Below are positions 16,975-24,950 of a stretch of DNA of 35,124 nucleotides, piece after piece. Each line of letters opens with the position of its first letter. Within the stretch, counting starts at the first letter, position 1. The notes below the pieces were generated by a model. That model was not told where the DNA came from, did not search any database, and was given only the letters and a program-made list of their open reading frames with translations. A program made the position numbers and the translations under genes. The stretch spans positions 1-35,124 of the forward strand of contig NZ_VRYY01000651.1 in NCBI RefSeq assembly GCF_015731765.1, in the 5' to 3' direction. This DNA is from Nitratidesulfovibrio oxamicus (GTDB lineage: Bacteria; Desulfobacterota; Desulfovibrionia; Desulfovibrionales; Desulfovibrionaceae).

Positions 16975-17878
16975 CGGCGAATGCCCTTCGCGCTTGCATG
17001 AAAATCATGTACCCGAACCACATAAGACAAAACCCCAGCCCGGTGACAATACCTAGGGAGGCCATATCTGGAGCCTGCCCGAAATAGATGACCTGCCGGA
17101 AGAATTCGACAACTTCAGTCATTGGATTGCAACGCAGCCAAGGGCGCAGGCGCTCAGGAACGATGTCCATCGAATAGACTATGGGGGTAGCAAAAAACCA
17201 CAACTGCAACCCGACCCCGACGGCGTGGTGCAGGTCGCGCAAGAACACGCCAGCCCCGGACAAGATGAAGGCAACCCCCAACGCCCACAGGCAAAGGGGA
17301 ATATACAAGACCGGGAGCCAGAGCAGTGTTGGATGATAGGGCACTCCTTTCACCGCGAGTGCCCCGAACAGAATGACCAACGCCGCCAGGGAATTGAACA
17401 ACGAAACCCCAAGATGAACGACCGGAAGCATCTCGAGCGGAAAGGACATTTTCTGCACAAAGCTGGGCCGCGACAGGATCAACGACGGGGCCCCACCTAC
17501 CACTTCGGCAAACAACCACCAGGGAATAAAGCCGCAAAAAAGCGTGAGGGCGTAGTCACTTACGCCGCCATTGAAACGTGAAGCCTGGTATATGACACCA
17601 AATACAATTGTATAGACCCCCAACACCAAAAGCGGGGTAACAAGTGCCCACACGCCCCCAAGACAAGTTCCACGGTAGCGTGCGGCAGTGTCGCGTCGCA
17701 ACAACTGAAGCAGCAAGTCGCGGCGTGCCAGCAAGGTACGCAGCAACGCCAGCGGATGGCTGGCCAGCAGGCTATCTCCACGGGCCGATATGCAGCGGAT
17801 TTGCGCAGAGCTGCGCTTTTGACCGATTAATGACATGGGCACATTCGCACTATACGCTGAGTTTGCATTTTCTGACAT
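16964..17878 (-). CDS. wzm: O-antigen/polysaccharide ABC exporter permease
   Basis: The 304-aa ABC-2-type membrane protein has about six helices. The family feature RDTAARYRGTCLGGVWALVT precedes the first helix, and LRCNPMTEVVEFFRQVIYFG lies near the C-terminus. It forms the channel half of the Wzm-Wzt exporter that moves undecaprenyl-diphosphate-linked glycan across the inner membrane. The start is uncertain: ATG 17878 gives a short cytoplasmic leader, a GTG at 17941 would add 21 residues, and neither has a strong ribosome site. It is the first gene of the minus-strand cluster and diverges from gmd. Confidence 0.93.
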   Translation of the reverse strand: MSENANSAYSANVPMSLIGQKRSSAQIRCISARGDSLLASHPLALLRTLLARRDLLLQLLRRDTAARYRGTCLGGVWALVTPLLVLGVYTIVFGVIYQASRFNGGVSDYALTLFCGFIPWWLFAEVVGGAPSLILSRPSFVQKMSFPLEMLPVVHLGVSLFNSLAALVILFGALAVKGVPYHPTLLWLPVLYIPLCLWALGVAFILSGAGVFLRDLHHAVGVGLQLWFFATPIVYSMDIVPERLRPWLRCNPMTEVVEFFRQVIYFGQAPDMASLGIVTGLGFCLMWFGYMIFMQARRAFADVM

Positions 17879-18388
17879 ATTTTTATGAAATAACCTTTCC
17901 AAACTATGAATACATGATTTCCCACGCGCATGCAAATCCACTAAAGGCTATGCCTACCCATGCAATACGCAAACAAAAAAAAAGCAGAACCAGCCCCACA
18001 CGCCCCCGTCGGGGATGATCTATAAATCTGTCTTATATTCCTTCGTTACAAAGCAACCATCTGCCGCTACAAACAAATACCCGGAATATACCGATACGCC
18101 AGCAGATGGCCGAAAAAGGGAAACATTTAGATTAGCCACGCGCCTGACGCACGCTTGACACCGCTCTTTTTGCTGCGGATAGAGCCGCATGCGCCGCACG
18201 GTTGTCCGGTTGCCATGCCAACTCAAGGGCAAGCACCCTTGCACATTGCCATGTCCGGTTGATAAAGGCTAACGGACGAAGGACGCGGGCATCCTCCGCC
18301 ACGGTTCGCACCCGTTCAAGTCGGCGGCTCCAATTGTTTCCGCCATGCCTGCTTTCCCGTTCCAGTTCACCAAAAGCCAGGAAGCACC
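17879..18388. other. Intergenic region between divergent wzm and gmd
   Basis: These 510 bp hold no convincing gene. The left half is AT-rich, with an A-run near 17973-17981. They should hold the promoters for wzm-wzt (minus) and gmd-fcl (plus); a candidate plus-strand -35 is noted separately. Confidence 0.6.
18155..18183 (+). promoter_or_regulatory. Candidate sigma70 promoter for gmd-fcl
   Basis: A perfect -35 TTGACA (18155-18160) is followed after 17 nt by a weak -10 GATAGA (18178-18183). It is about 205 bp upstream of the gmd start. The poor -10 makes this tentative. Confidence 0.3.
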
Positions 18389-19537
18389 ATGAAACGCGCA
18401 CTCATAACGGGCATTACCGGGCAGGACGGCGCCTACCTTGCCGAACTGCTGTTGAAGAAAGGATACGAGGTTCACGGCATCAAGCGCCGCGCGTCCCTGT
18501 TCAACACAGACCGCATCGACCACCTGTACCAGGATCCGCACGTCGAGGACCGCAGGTTCATCCTCCACTACGGGGACATGTGCGACACCAGCAACCTGAT
18601 CGGCATCATGCAAAGCGTGCAGCCCGACGAGGTGTACAACCTTGCGGCGCAAAGCCACGTGAAGGTTTCGTTCGAACAGCCGGAATACACGGCTAACGTG
18701 GATGCGCTCGGCGCGCTGCGCCTGCTGGAGGCCATCCGCACCCTGGGGCTGGAGAGCAAAACCCGCTACTACCAGGCCTCGACCTCCGAACTGTACGGAC
18801 TGGTGCAGGAAACCCCGCAGACGGAAAAGACACCCTTCTACCCCCGCTCGCCCTACGCCTGCGCCAAGCTGTATGCCTACTGGATAACGGTGAACTACCG
18901 TGAAGCCTACGGTATGTACGCCTGCAACGGCATTCTGTTCAACCACGAATCACCCGTGCGCGGCGAAACGTTCGTCACGCGCAAGATCACCCGCAGCCTT
19001 GCCCGCATTGCCCTGGGGCTTACCAACGGCCTGCACCTCGGCAACCTCAACGCCTTGCGCGACTGGGGACATGCCAAGGACTACGTGGAGATGCAGTGGC
19101 TCATGCTCCAGCAGGACGCCCCCGAGGACTTCGTCATCGCCACCGGCCAGCAGTATTCAGTGCGCGACTTCGTCAATGCCGCCGCTGCGGAAATAGGCCT
19201 GACCCTGGAATGGCAAGGTAAGGATCTCGACGAACAGGGCATCGCCGTCGCCGTGGACATGGACCGCTTCATGCAAGCCACTGGCCGACGCAACGGCGTT
19301 GCCTGCGCCATCAAGCCCGGCGACGTGGTAGTGCGTGTCGATCCGCGCTATTTCCGCCCCACCGAGGTGGAAACGCTGCTCGGCGACTGCACCAAGGCCA
19401 CGCAGTGCCTGGGCTGGCGACCCCGCATCGGTTTCGGCGAGATGGTCGCCGAGATGATCCGCGAAGACCTCAACCTTGCCATGCGCGACGCAGTCTGCAC
19501 GGTGGCCGGGTTCAAGTCCTTCTCGTACAACGAATAA
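18389..19537 (+). CDS. gmd: GDP-mannose 4,6-dehydratase
   Basis: The 382-aa short-chain dehydrogenase/reductase converts GDP-D-mannose to GDP-4-keto-6-deoxy-D-mannose using bound NADP. The nucleotide loop [10 protein letters not shown] is at 8-17, [16 protein letters not shown] at 32-47 is typical of Gmd, the catalytic Thr-Ser-Glu is at 132-134, and Tyr156 with Lys160 lies in [25 protein letters not shown] near 185-202 is the conserved GDP-sugar-binding stretch. Length matches the family. AGGAAG precedes the ATG by about six bases. It is followed by fcl, the next step, 46 bp downstream. Confidence 0.97.
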   Translation: MKRALITGITGQDGAYLAELLLKKGYEVHGIKRRASLFNTDRIDHLYQDPHVEDRRFILHYGDMCDTSNLIGIMQSVQPDEVYNLAAQSHVKVSFEQPEYTANVDALGALRLLEAIRTLGLESKTRYYQASTSELYGLVQETPQTEKTPFYPRSPYACAKLYAYWITVNYREAYGMYACNGILFNHESPVRGETFVTRKITRSLARIALGLTNGLHLGNLNALRDWGHAKDYVEMQWLMLQQDAPEDFVIATGQQYSVRDFVNAAAAEIGLTLEWQGKDLDEQGIAVAVDMDRFMQATGRRNGVACAIKPGDVVVRVDPRYFRPTEVETLLGDCTKATQCLGWRPRIGFGEMVAEMIREDLNLAMRDAVCTVAGFKSFSYNE

Positions 19538-19583
19538 GCGCGACCGGGTCCGGAACGGGCCCGGCGCCGCAAAGGCATCGCCC

Positions 19584-20516
19584 ATGGAAAAGGACGCTCG
19601 CATCTACGTTGCCGGACACCGGGGGCTTGTGGGAAGCGCCATAGTGCGCGCCCTGCGGGCACGCGGCCACACCAACCTGCTCGTGCGCACCAGCGCCGAG
19701 TTGGACCTGCGACGCCAGGCCGCCGTCGAGGATTTCTTCGCCGGGGAAAAGCCCGACTACGTGTTCCTCGCCGCCGCCAAGGTAGGGGGCATCCTCGCCA
19801 ACGACACCTACCCGGCGGACTTCATCCGCGACAACTTGCAGATACAGGTCAACATCATCGAAACGGCCTGCCGGACCGGCGCGCGCAAGCTGTGCTTCCT
19901 GGGGTCGTCGTGCATCTATCCCAAGTTCGCATCCCAGCCCATGAAGGAAGAGCATCTGCTCACCGGCGCGCTGGAGCCGACCAATGAATGGTACGCCATC
20001 GCCAAGATCGCCGGGATCAAGATGTGCCAGGCCTACCGGCGGCAGTACGGGTTCAACGCCATTTCCGTCATGCCCACCAACCTCTACGGTCCGGGCGACA
20101 ACTTCGACCTCGCCAACTCGCACGTGCTGCCCGCGCTGCTGCGCAAGTTCCACGAGGCGAAGCTGGCGGGCGCACCCGAAGTGGTGGTGTGGGGGACCGG
20201 CACGCCCCGGCGCGAGTTCCTGCACGTGGACGACATGGCGGACGCCTGCGTTCACCTCATGGAAGCCTATGACGGTGAAGAAATCGTCAACGTGGGCGTG
20301 GGAGAAGACGTGAGCATCGCGGAGCTTGCCGCCATGGTCGGCAAGGCCGTGGGCTACACCGGCAACATCGTTTACGACGCATCCAAGCCCGACGGAACGC
20401 CGCGCAAGCTGCTTGACGTATCGAAGCTGACGGCCACAGGCTGGCGCGCCCGCATCGGCCTTGCCGAAGGCATCGCCGAAACCTATGCTTGGTATCTCGC
20501 CCAGATGAGGCCGTAA
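19584..20516 (+). CDS. fcl: GDP-L-fucose synthase
   Basis: The 310-aa bifunctional epimerase-reductase turns GDP-4-keto-6-deoxymannose into GDP-L-fucose with NADPH. It shows the N-terminal loop GHRGLVG at 11-17, the family stretch [11 protein letters not shown] near 63-73, catalytic Ser-Ser-Cys at 108-110 and Tyr137-x3-Lys141 in [18 protein letters not shown] follows near 168. ATG 19584 is chosen because the protein family starts here; the frame is open further upstream into gmd. AAAGG is about ten bases upstream. With gmd and the manC gene at 27431 it completes a route from mannose-1-phosphate to GDP-L-fucose. Confidence 0.96.
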   Translation: MEKDARIYVAGHRGLVGSAIVRALRARGHTNLLVRTSAELDLRRQAAVEDFFAGEKPDYVFLAAAKVGGILANDTYPADFIRDNLQIQVNIIETACRTGARKLCFLGSSCIYPKFASQPMKEEHLLTGALEPTNEWYAIAKIAGIKMCQAYRRQYGFNAISVMPTNLYGPGDNFDLANSHVLPALLRKFHEAKLAGAPEVVVWGTGTPRREFLHVDDMADACVHLMEAYDGEEIVNVGVGEDVSIAELAAMVGKAVGYTGNIVYDASKPDGTPRKLLDVSKLTATGWRARIGLAEGIAETYAWYLAQMRP

Positions 20517-20524
20517 GGCGGATT

Positions 20525-20540
20525 CCGCGCACTGGCGCGG
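20525..20540 (+). terminator. GC hairpin between convergent genes (weak)
   Basis: CCGCGC-ACTG-GCGCGG forms a perfect 6-bp stem just after the fcl stop and before the converging GT9 gene ends. There is no T-run, so it is at best a pause or Rho-associated site. Confidence 0.25.
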
Positions 20541-20563
20541 GCTACGCCGACAGCAACGGCAGG

Positions 20564-21571
20564 CTACGCCCTGCCCGCTTGTAGCAGCTCGTGCACGGCC
20601 CGCGACACCATTTCCGGGCTCAGGGCCTGCATGCACGGCGCCTCAAGGCAGGATGCATAGTCGCGCCCATCATAACAGGGCACGCACGGCAAAGCGGCGG
20701 ACAGCACGCGCACCCGCGCATACGGCGGAACCTTTTCCGAGCCAAGCGTGGGGCCGAACAGGGCCACGGTGGGCGTGCCCGCAAGGCAGGCTAGGTGCAG
20801 CGGACCGGTATCGTGGGTAACGCAGGCGGCCGCCCGCGCAAGCAAGGCAAGCAGCCCGGCGATGTCCGTCCTGCCGATGCATGACGTGACCCCAAGCCCG
20901 GCAAAGGCGGATTCGGCCCACCGGTCGCCTGCCCCCCCCACCAGCGTCACGGGCACCCCCTGCGCCAGCAGCGATGCGGCAAGCTCCCGGTAGTGCCCGA
21001 CAGGCCAACGGCGCTGGTCGTCGTCGCGCATGACGTTGCGGGCCCCCCCCGGCACCAGCAGAACCGGGGCGAGGACCTCGCCCTTCATGGATGGACCTTG
21101 CGCCCCCCCCCGCAACCTTGCCAACAGTGCTGGCGCCGTGAACGGGCCGTCCTCGCCCAGCGCAAGACGCCTGTATTCATCACCATGCCAGCGCCCGGGC
21201 ACGGGACCGTTGCGCCCGCCCAGAGCCCGCACGGCGCGGCAGCGCGCCGCACTGGGAATGAGTCGGTAGCGCCAGTCCTTGTGGGCCACAAGGCAAAGGT
21301 CGTACGAGCGCCCCGCAAGGCCTGCCATGGCAACGGCCAAGGTGGCGACCTTGACGGGAAGCGAGCCGGCCAGCAGCCGTCGTTCGTCAAGCGTCACGAT
21401 CTCGTCGATCCCTTCGAAGCAGTGGACCAGCGGGGCGATGCCCCGACCGCACAGCCACGTGATGTGGGCATCGGACCACCGTTCCCGTAATGCTGGCAAC
21501 ATGGTGGACGCCATGACGGCATCACCCAGCGCGGCAAGCTTGATGATGAGGATGCGGTGCCTGTCGTTCAC
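20564..21571 (-). CDS. GT9 family heptosyltransferase-like glycosyltransferase
   Basis: The 335-aa protein opens with the GT9 signature ILIIKLAALGDAVMASTMLP. LLVPGGARNVMRDDDQRRWP and the donor-site segment ACVTHDTGPLHLACLAGTP followed by ALFGPT come later. GT9 enzymes (WaaC/WaaF/WaaQ types) add heptose or related sugars to the LPS core using ADP-heptose. The exact donor is not determined here. The GTG at 21571 overlaps the stop of the upstream gene as GTGA, and GGAGG is about ten bases upstream, so it is coupled to the GT2 gene before it. Its coding strand contains three runs of eight or nine G, all in frame now. Confidence 0.92.
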   Translation of the reverse strand: MNDRHRILIIKLAALGDAVMASTMLPALRERWSDAHITWLCGRGIAPLVHCFEGIDEIVTLDERRLLAGSLPVKVATLAVAMAGLAGRSYDLCLVAHKDWRYRLIPSAARCRAVRALGGRNGPVPGRWHGDEYRRLALGEDGPFTAPALLARLRGGAQGPSMKGEVLAPVLLVPGGARNVMRDDDQRRWPVGHYRELAASLLAQGVPVTLVGGAGDRWAESAFAGLGVTSCIGRTDIAGLLALLARAAACVTHDTGPLHLACLAGTPTVALFGPTLGSEKVPPYARVRVLSAALPCVPCYDGRDYASCLEAPCMQALSPEMVSRAVHELLQAGRA

Positions 21572-22566
21572 GCCTGCCTGTCCTCCGAATTTGACGGATT
21601 GGGCCTGCCCATCCGTCCCGTCAGGCCGTGCCACGCGGCGCGCGCCACCAGTCCCAGCCTGCCCGCCTGCCCCCGCCGACAGCGATTGACGACCACGCCG
21701 AGGTAGGAAGCCAGGACCAACGGAAGGGCAAATGGGTATGCCGAACGCACCAGCCAAACCCTGTTGCGGAGTGTCAGGTAATCGATGAACCTGCTGCGCA
21801 CCGGCGCGCCTCCTTTGCGCGAGGAAGCCGCACCGGTGGAGCCGCCTTCCTTGTGGAGAACGACGCTGCCGGGCGCATAGCCAAGGTCGAAGCCCGCCCG
21901 CCGCAGGCGAATACCCCACTCAACATCTTCGTAATACAGAAAAAACGCTTCGTCGGGCAGGCCTGCCCGCTCCACGGCCGAGCGCGACACAAGCAGCGAG
22001 GCCCCGCATATGTAGTCCAGCCGCGCCCCGACATCTTTTGCAGACAACCGTCGTGCCGCCTCCGTCGTCAATCCTTCTCCCAGGTGGCGGGCCGTGCCGA
22101 GCAAACGGTTCAGCCTGCCACCCCCGGTGCACTGCACCCTTCCCGCGCCGCCCATATGGACCAGCAGGGAACCGCAGGCCCCGGGTGTGGCTAGTCCGTT
22201 CAGAGTCTCGCACAAGGCGTCAAGGGCTGCGGGTTCCGGTTCGGCATCGTTGTTGAGCAGCCAGAAGGCCCGGCAGCCCTGGTCCCGCAACAGCAGGCGC
22301 AGGGCGGCGTTGTTGCCTCCCGCAAAACCCTCGTTCCCCGGCAGTTCGAGCAGTTCCGCGCACACTCCGGAACCGGGCCTAGCCAGTTCCCTCCGCAAGG
22401 TCTCAGCGGAGCCGTCATCGGAGCCGTTGTCCACCACGATGACGCGCCTGGGGGGGGTACGCAGGTTGGCGACGGCTCCCAGGCAGGACAACGTGTCGCG
22501 CAGCCCCCGGAAATTGACCAGGATGATGCCGACATCCTCGGCCGCGATGCCTATGGTGCGCACCAT
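21568..22566 (-). CDS. GT2 glycosyltransferase, rhamnosyltransferase-like
   Basis: This 332-aa GT-A-fold protein has GIILVNFRGLRDT near the start, VVDNGSDDGSAETLR near 44-58, NEGFAGGNNAAL and WLLNNDAEPEP for donor and metal binding, and FFLYYEDVEWGIRLRRAGF with the ED-x-E-like catalytic base. This architecture matches WbbL/RfbF-type rhamnosyltransferases. A C-terminal membrane-associated helix (FALPLVLASYLGVVV) is present. ATG 22566 lies one base after the stop of the upstream gene; a longer frame to 22743 would overlap that gene heavily and is rejected. It carries a run of eight C on the coding strand. Confidence 0.9.
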   Translation of the reverse strand: MVRTIGIAAEDVGIILVNFRGLRDTLSCLGAVANLRTPPRRVIVVDNGSDDGSAETLRRELARPGSGVCAELLELPGNEGFAGGNNAALRLLLRDQGCRAFWLLNNDAEPEPAALDALCETLNGLATPGACGSLLVHMGGAGRVQCTGGGRLNRLLGTARHLGEGLTTEAARRLSAKDVGARLDYICGASLLVSRSAVERAGLPDEAFFLYYEDVEWGIRLRRAGFDLGYAPGSVVLHKEGGSTGAASSRKGGAPVRSRFIDYLTLRNRVWLVRSAYPFALPLVLASYLGVVVNRCRRGQAGRLGLVARAAWHGLTGRMGRPNPSNSEDRQA

Positions 22567-22567
22567 G

Positions 22568-23407
22568 TCAGGCCCGCCCCAGCAAGCGTTTGACGATCTG
22601 CCGCGCCTTCCATTCCAGCCGGAGCAGCGGACCCGCCACGCGCCATGCGAGCAGGCATTCGCGTTGCGCCCGTTCCTCGTGCAGGCGGCGGTAGGCCATG
22701 AAGAAGGCCTCCACATGCCGCGCGTACAGGTCGCGGTGGGCATTGAAGACGGCCAGGGCTGCGTCCTGTTCCCTCCCCTCGATGAACAACCGGGCGGATC
22801 GGGAACGGCGCTTTATCCGATAGTGCAGAAACGCTTCTGGAATGTGGTGCGCCCGGTGCCCGCGTTCCAGCAGGGAAAGCCAGAACGAAAAATCCTCGAA
22901 GCCATGCAGCAGCGTTTCGTCAAAGCCACCGACGGCTTCCCAGTCACGTTTGCGGAACATGGACGCGGAGGTGATGATCGTATCACCAAGCAGGATGCTT
23001 GCAACGTCCTGCCTGCTGAAACGCCACTCCCCCTTGCGCAGACCGAACATGCGCACGTCGCAGAAGCAGACGCACACGTCCGACTCGGTGTCGAGCACGG
23101 ATGCCGCCGTTGCCATGTACTCGGGCTCAATGAGGTCGTCGGCGTCAAGGGGCAGGATGTAGACGCCCGTAGCGGCGGCAATGCCGGTATTGCGGGCGGC
23201 AGCCGGGCCGGGTCCCCGGGAAGGCACGATACGTATCCCCCGCTCCCGCAGTACCTCGAACACGGCGAGCGTGGCGGGATCGTCGGAACGGTCGTCAACG
23301 ACGATGACCTCCCGATCCGCATGTGCCTGCGCGGCAACGGAAGCCAGCGCCTCTTCAAGGTATGGTCCGTCGTTGTGGCAGGGAATGACGACACTGATCT
23401 TTGTCAT
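22568..23407 (-). CDS. GT2 family glycosyltransferase
   Basis: The 279-aa protein has the GT2 opening KISVVIPCHNDGPYLEEALA, VVDDRSDD near 36-43, GPAAARNTGIAAA and LPLDADDLIEPEYM near 86-99. FDETLLHGFEDFSFWLSLLE supplies the catalytic-base region. ATG 23407 is strongly supported by GAGGAG six bases upstream. The start overlaps the previous gene's stop as ATGA, so the two are co-translated. Sugar specificity is unknown; the context suggests a core or O-chain sugar. Confidence 0.93.
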   Translation of the reverse strand: MTKISVVIPCHNDGPYLEEALASVAAQAHADREVIVVDDRSDDPATLAVFEVLRERGIRIVPSRGPGPAAARNTGIAAATGVYILPLDADDLIEPEYMATAASVLDTESDVCVCFCDVRMFGLRKGEWRFSRQDVASILLGDTIITSASMFRKRDWEAVGGFDETLLHGFEDFSFWLSLLERGHRAHHIPEAFLHYRIKRRSRSARLFIEGREQDAALAVFNAHRDLYARHVEAFFMAYRRLHEERAQRECLLAWRVAGPLLRLEWKARQIVKRLLGRA

Positions 23408-24267
23408 CCGCCGCTCCTCATCGTGGTAGATGCCTGGGTCGTCCAGCACGGTGGCAGCCCGCGCAACATCCGCAACCGGTCGAGTAGCGCGGGGCCGTGC
23501 TTTCCGGTGCTCACACACACGCCCCAAAGCAGTACAGCCTTGAGCAGGGGCACCACGCGCCGTGCCGTGAACACGGGATACCCGTGCCGATGGGCAATGC
23601 GCGCGATCTCCCACAAGGTGCGCAGGCGATGCCTAGGGTGCGAGGACAAGCCGCCCGCACCCATGCGCGTCACCGTGATTCCCAGCGTGTGCCCCACGCC
23701 GTCGTGGGACCAGGTGCGGCAGATGAAGTCGTAGTCGGCCGCGATGCGGAACTCAGGGTCGAAGCGGTGTTCGGCGAACAGGGCCGTTCTGTGCCATAAC
23801 GACGAATGGCAGAACGGAACGTGCTCTCCCATGCGCCCCAGCGCACCTTCCGCACGACCTGAGTATGCCACCGAGGAACCGTCGGGGTACACGTAAAGCA
23901 CATCGCCGCACCCATATAATATCTGTGCGGAAAGTCCGGCAAGCACCATAGCGCACCGTTCCAGCACATCCGGGCCGTCCAGCCTGTCATCGCTACCCAG
24001 AAACAAGGTCCAGGTTCCGCATAGCCGAGGGAGTGCCTTGTTCCACGCGTCGTACACGCCCCTGTCCGCCACGCTCTCCACCTCAAGCCGCGGCAGAGAC
24101 GGGGCGAATCCTGCGGCAAGGGCCACGGTATCATCCGTGGACACCCCATCCTGAATGATCACTTCAAAATCGCGAAAGCGCTGTTCCGCCAGACTCTCGA
24201 GACAGCTCTGGAGCACAGCTGCGGAATTGCACGTGGCTATCACGATGCTCAAGAAAGGCTGTTTCAT
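23404..24267 (-). CDS. GT2 family glycosyltransferase (WcaA-like)
   Basis: The 287-aa protein opens FLSIVIATCNSAAVLQSCLE, followed by VIIQDGVSTDDTVAL near 36-50, DRGVYDAWNKALP and TLFLGSDDRL. The QDG-S-DDT and GVYDAWNKA motifs are typical of the WcaA subgroup. RIAADYDFICRTW is the acceptor-side region. ATG 24267 follows only a weak ribosome site (GCAAGC), so the start is less secure. It is the first gene of a four-gene minus-strand glycosyltransferase operon with overlapping or abutting junctions (4 bp, 1-bp gap, 4 bp). The tRNA-Ser gene lies 371 bp upstream in the same direction. Confidence 0.9.
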   Translation of the reverse strand: MKQPFLSIVIATCNSAAVLQSCLESLAEQRFRDFEVIIQDGVSTDDTVALAAGFAPSLPRLEVESVADRGVYDAWNKALPRLCGTWTLFLGSDDRLDGPDVLERCAMVLAGLSAQILYGCGDVLYVYPDGSSVAYSGRAEGALGRMGEHVPFCHSSLWHRTALFAEHRFDPEFRIAADYDFICRTWSHDGVGHTLGITVTRMGAGGLSSHPRHRLRTLWEIARIAHRHGYPVFTARRVVPLLKAVLLWGVCVSTGKHGPALLDRLRMLRGLPPCWTTQASTTMRSGG

Positions 24268-24638
24268 GGCATATCGCTTGCGACAATGGCCGGTAGCCCA
24301 CCATTGCATGTATTGTTGCGCCAACAGCGTCGCCGGTCAGGGCATGGGACCATATCATGACGAGCACGGCAACCGGGATGTCGGCCATTGCATGTGCCCC
24401 GGCATGCACAGCCATGCCAAATCGAGGGCTCGCCGTCGAGAGGAAATGCCCGGCGAAACTTTTCCGCATTACCGCAAGGGTAAGACGCCATCCCGTCATA
24501 TGGCGCGCAGATCACGCCCCGCCGGGCGGCAACTTCAATCCAGGCGACACCAGCCTTCCTGCCGCGGAGCCCCCTCATGGAAAACGCATGCCGCACCTGT
24601 GCCCGAGGCACAGACACGGCATGTGATGATACTTCTTC
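24268..24638. other. Intergenic region upstream of the glycosyltransferase operon
   Basis: These 371 bp separate tRNA-Ser from the first glycosyltransferase gene. I see no gene and no clear promoter hexamers, although the operon promoter should be here unless transcription reads through from the tRNA. Confidence 0.5.
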
Positions 24639-24730
24639 TGGCGGAAGGGGAGGGATTCGAACCCCCGGTGGGGTTCCCCCCACAACGGTTTTCAAGACCG
24701 CCGCAATAAACCGGACTCTGCCACCCTTCC
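24639..24730 (-). tRNA. tRNA-Ser (anticodon UGA)
   Basis: On the minus strand the sequence starts GGAAGGGTGGCAGAGT and ends CCCTTCC, discriminator G and an encoded CCA. The anticodon arm is CGGTCTTGAAAACCG with anticodon TGA. A long variable arm (TGTGGGGGGAACCCCACC) and the T-loop GTTCGAATC are present, all typical of type II tRNA-Ser. Its 92 bases include the CCA. Confidence 0.97.
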
Positions 24731-24950
24731 GCAGGTGTTGCAGGGCATGCCGTACCAGAACCGATACGCCGCTACCCTGCCTTGCCGGGCGGTTATGCCC
24801 TGCCCGCCCGTGGCGGTCAAGATGGCGGGACCGCACACACGAGGCGCATCAAGACGCATGCCCGCGAGGACCTTGCGGCTTGCCCGCCCCCTGCCGCCAA
24901 CCCTACCATTCCAGACGCGAGATACCATCCCGCACCCTGCCGTTCGCCCG

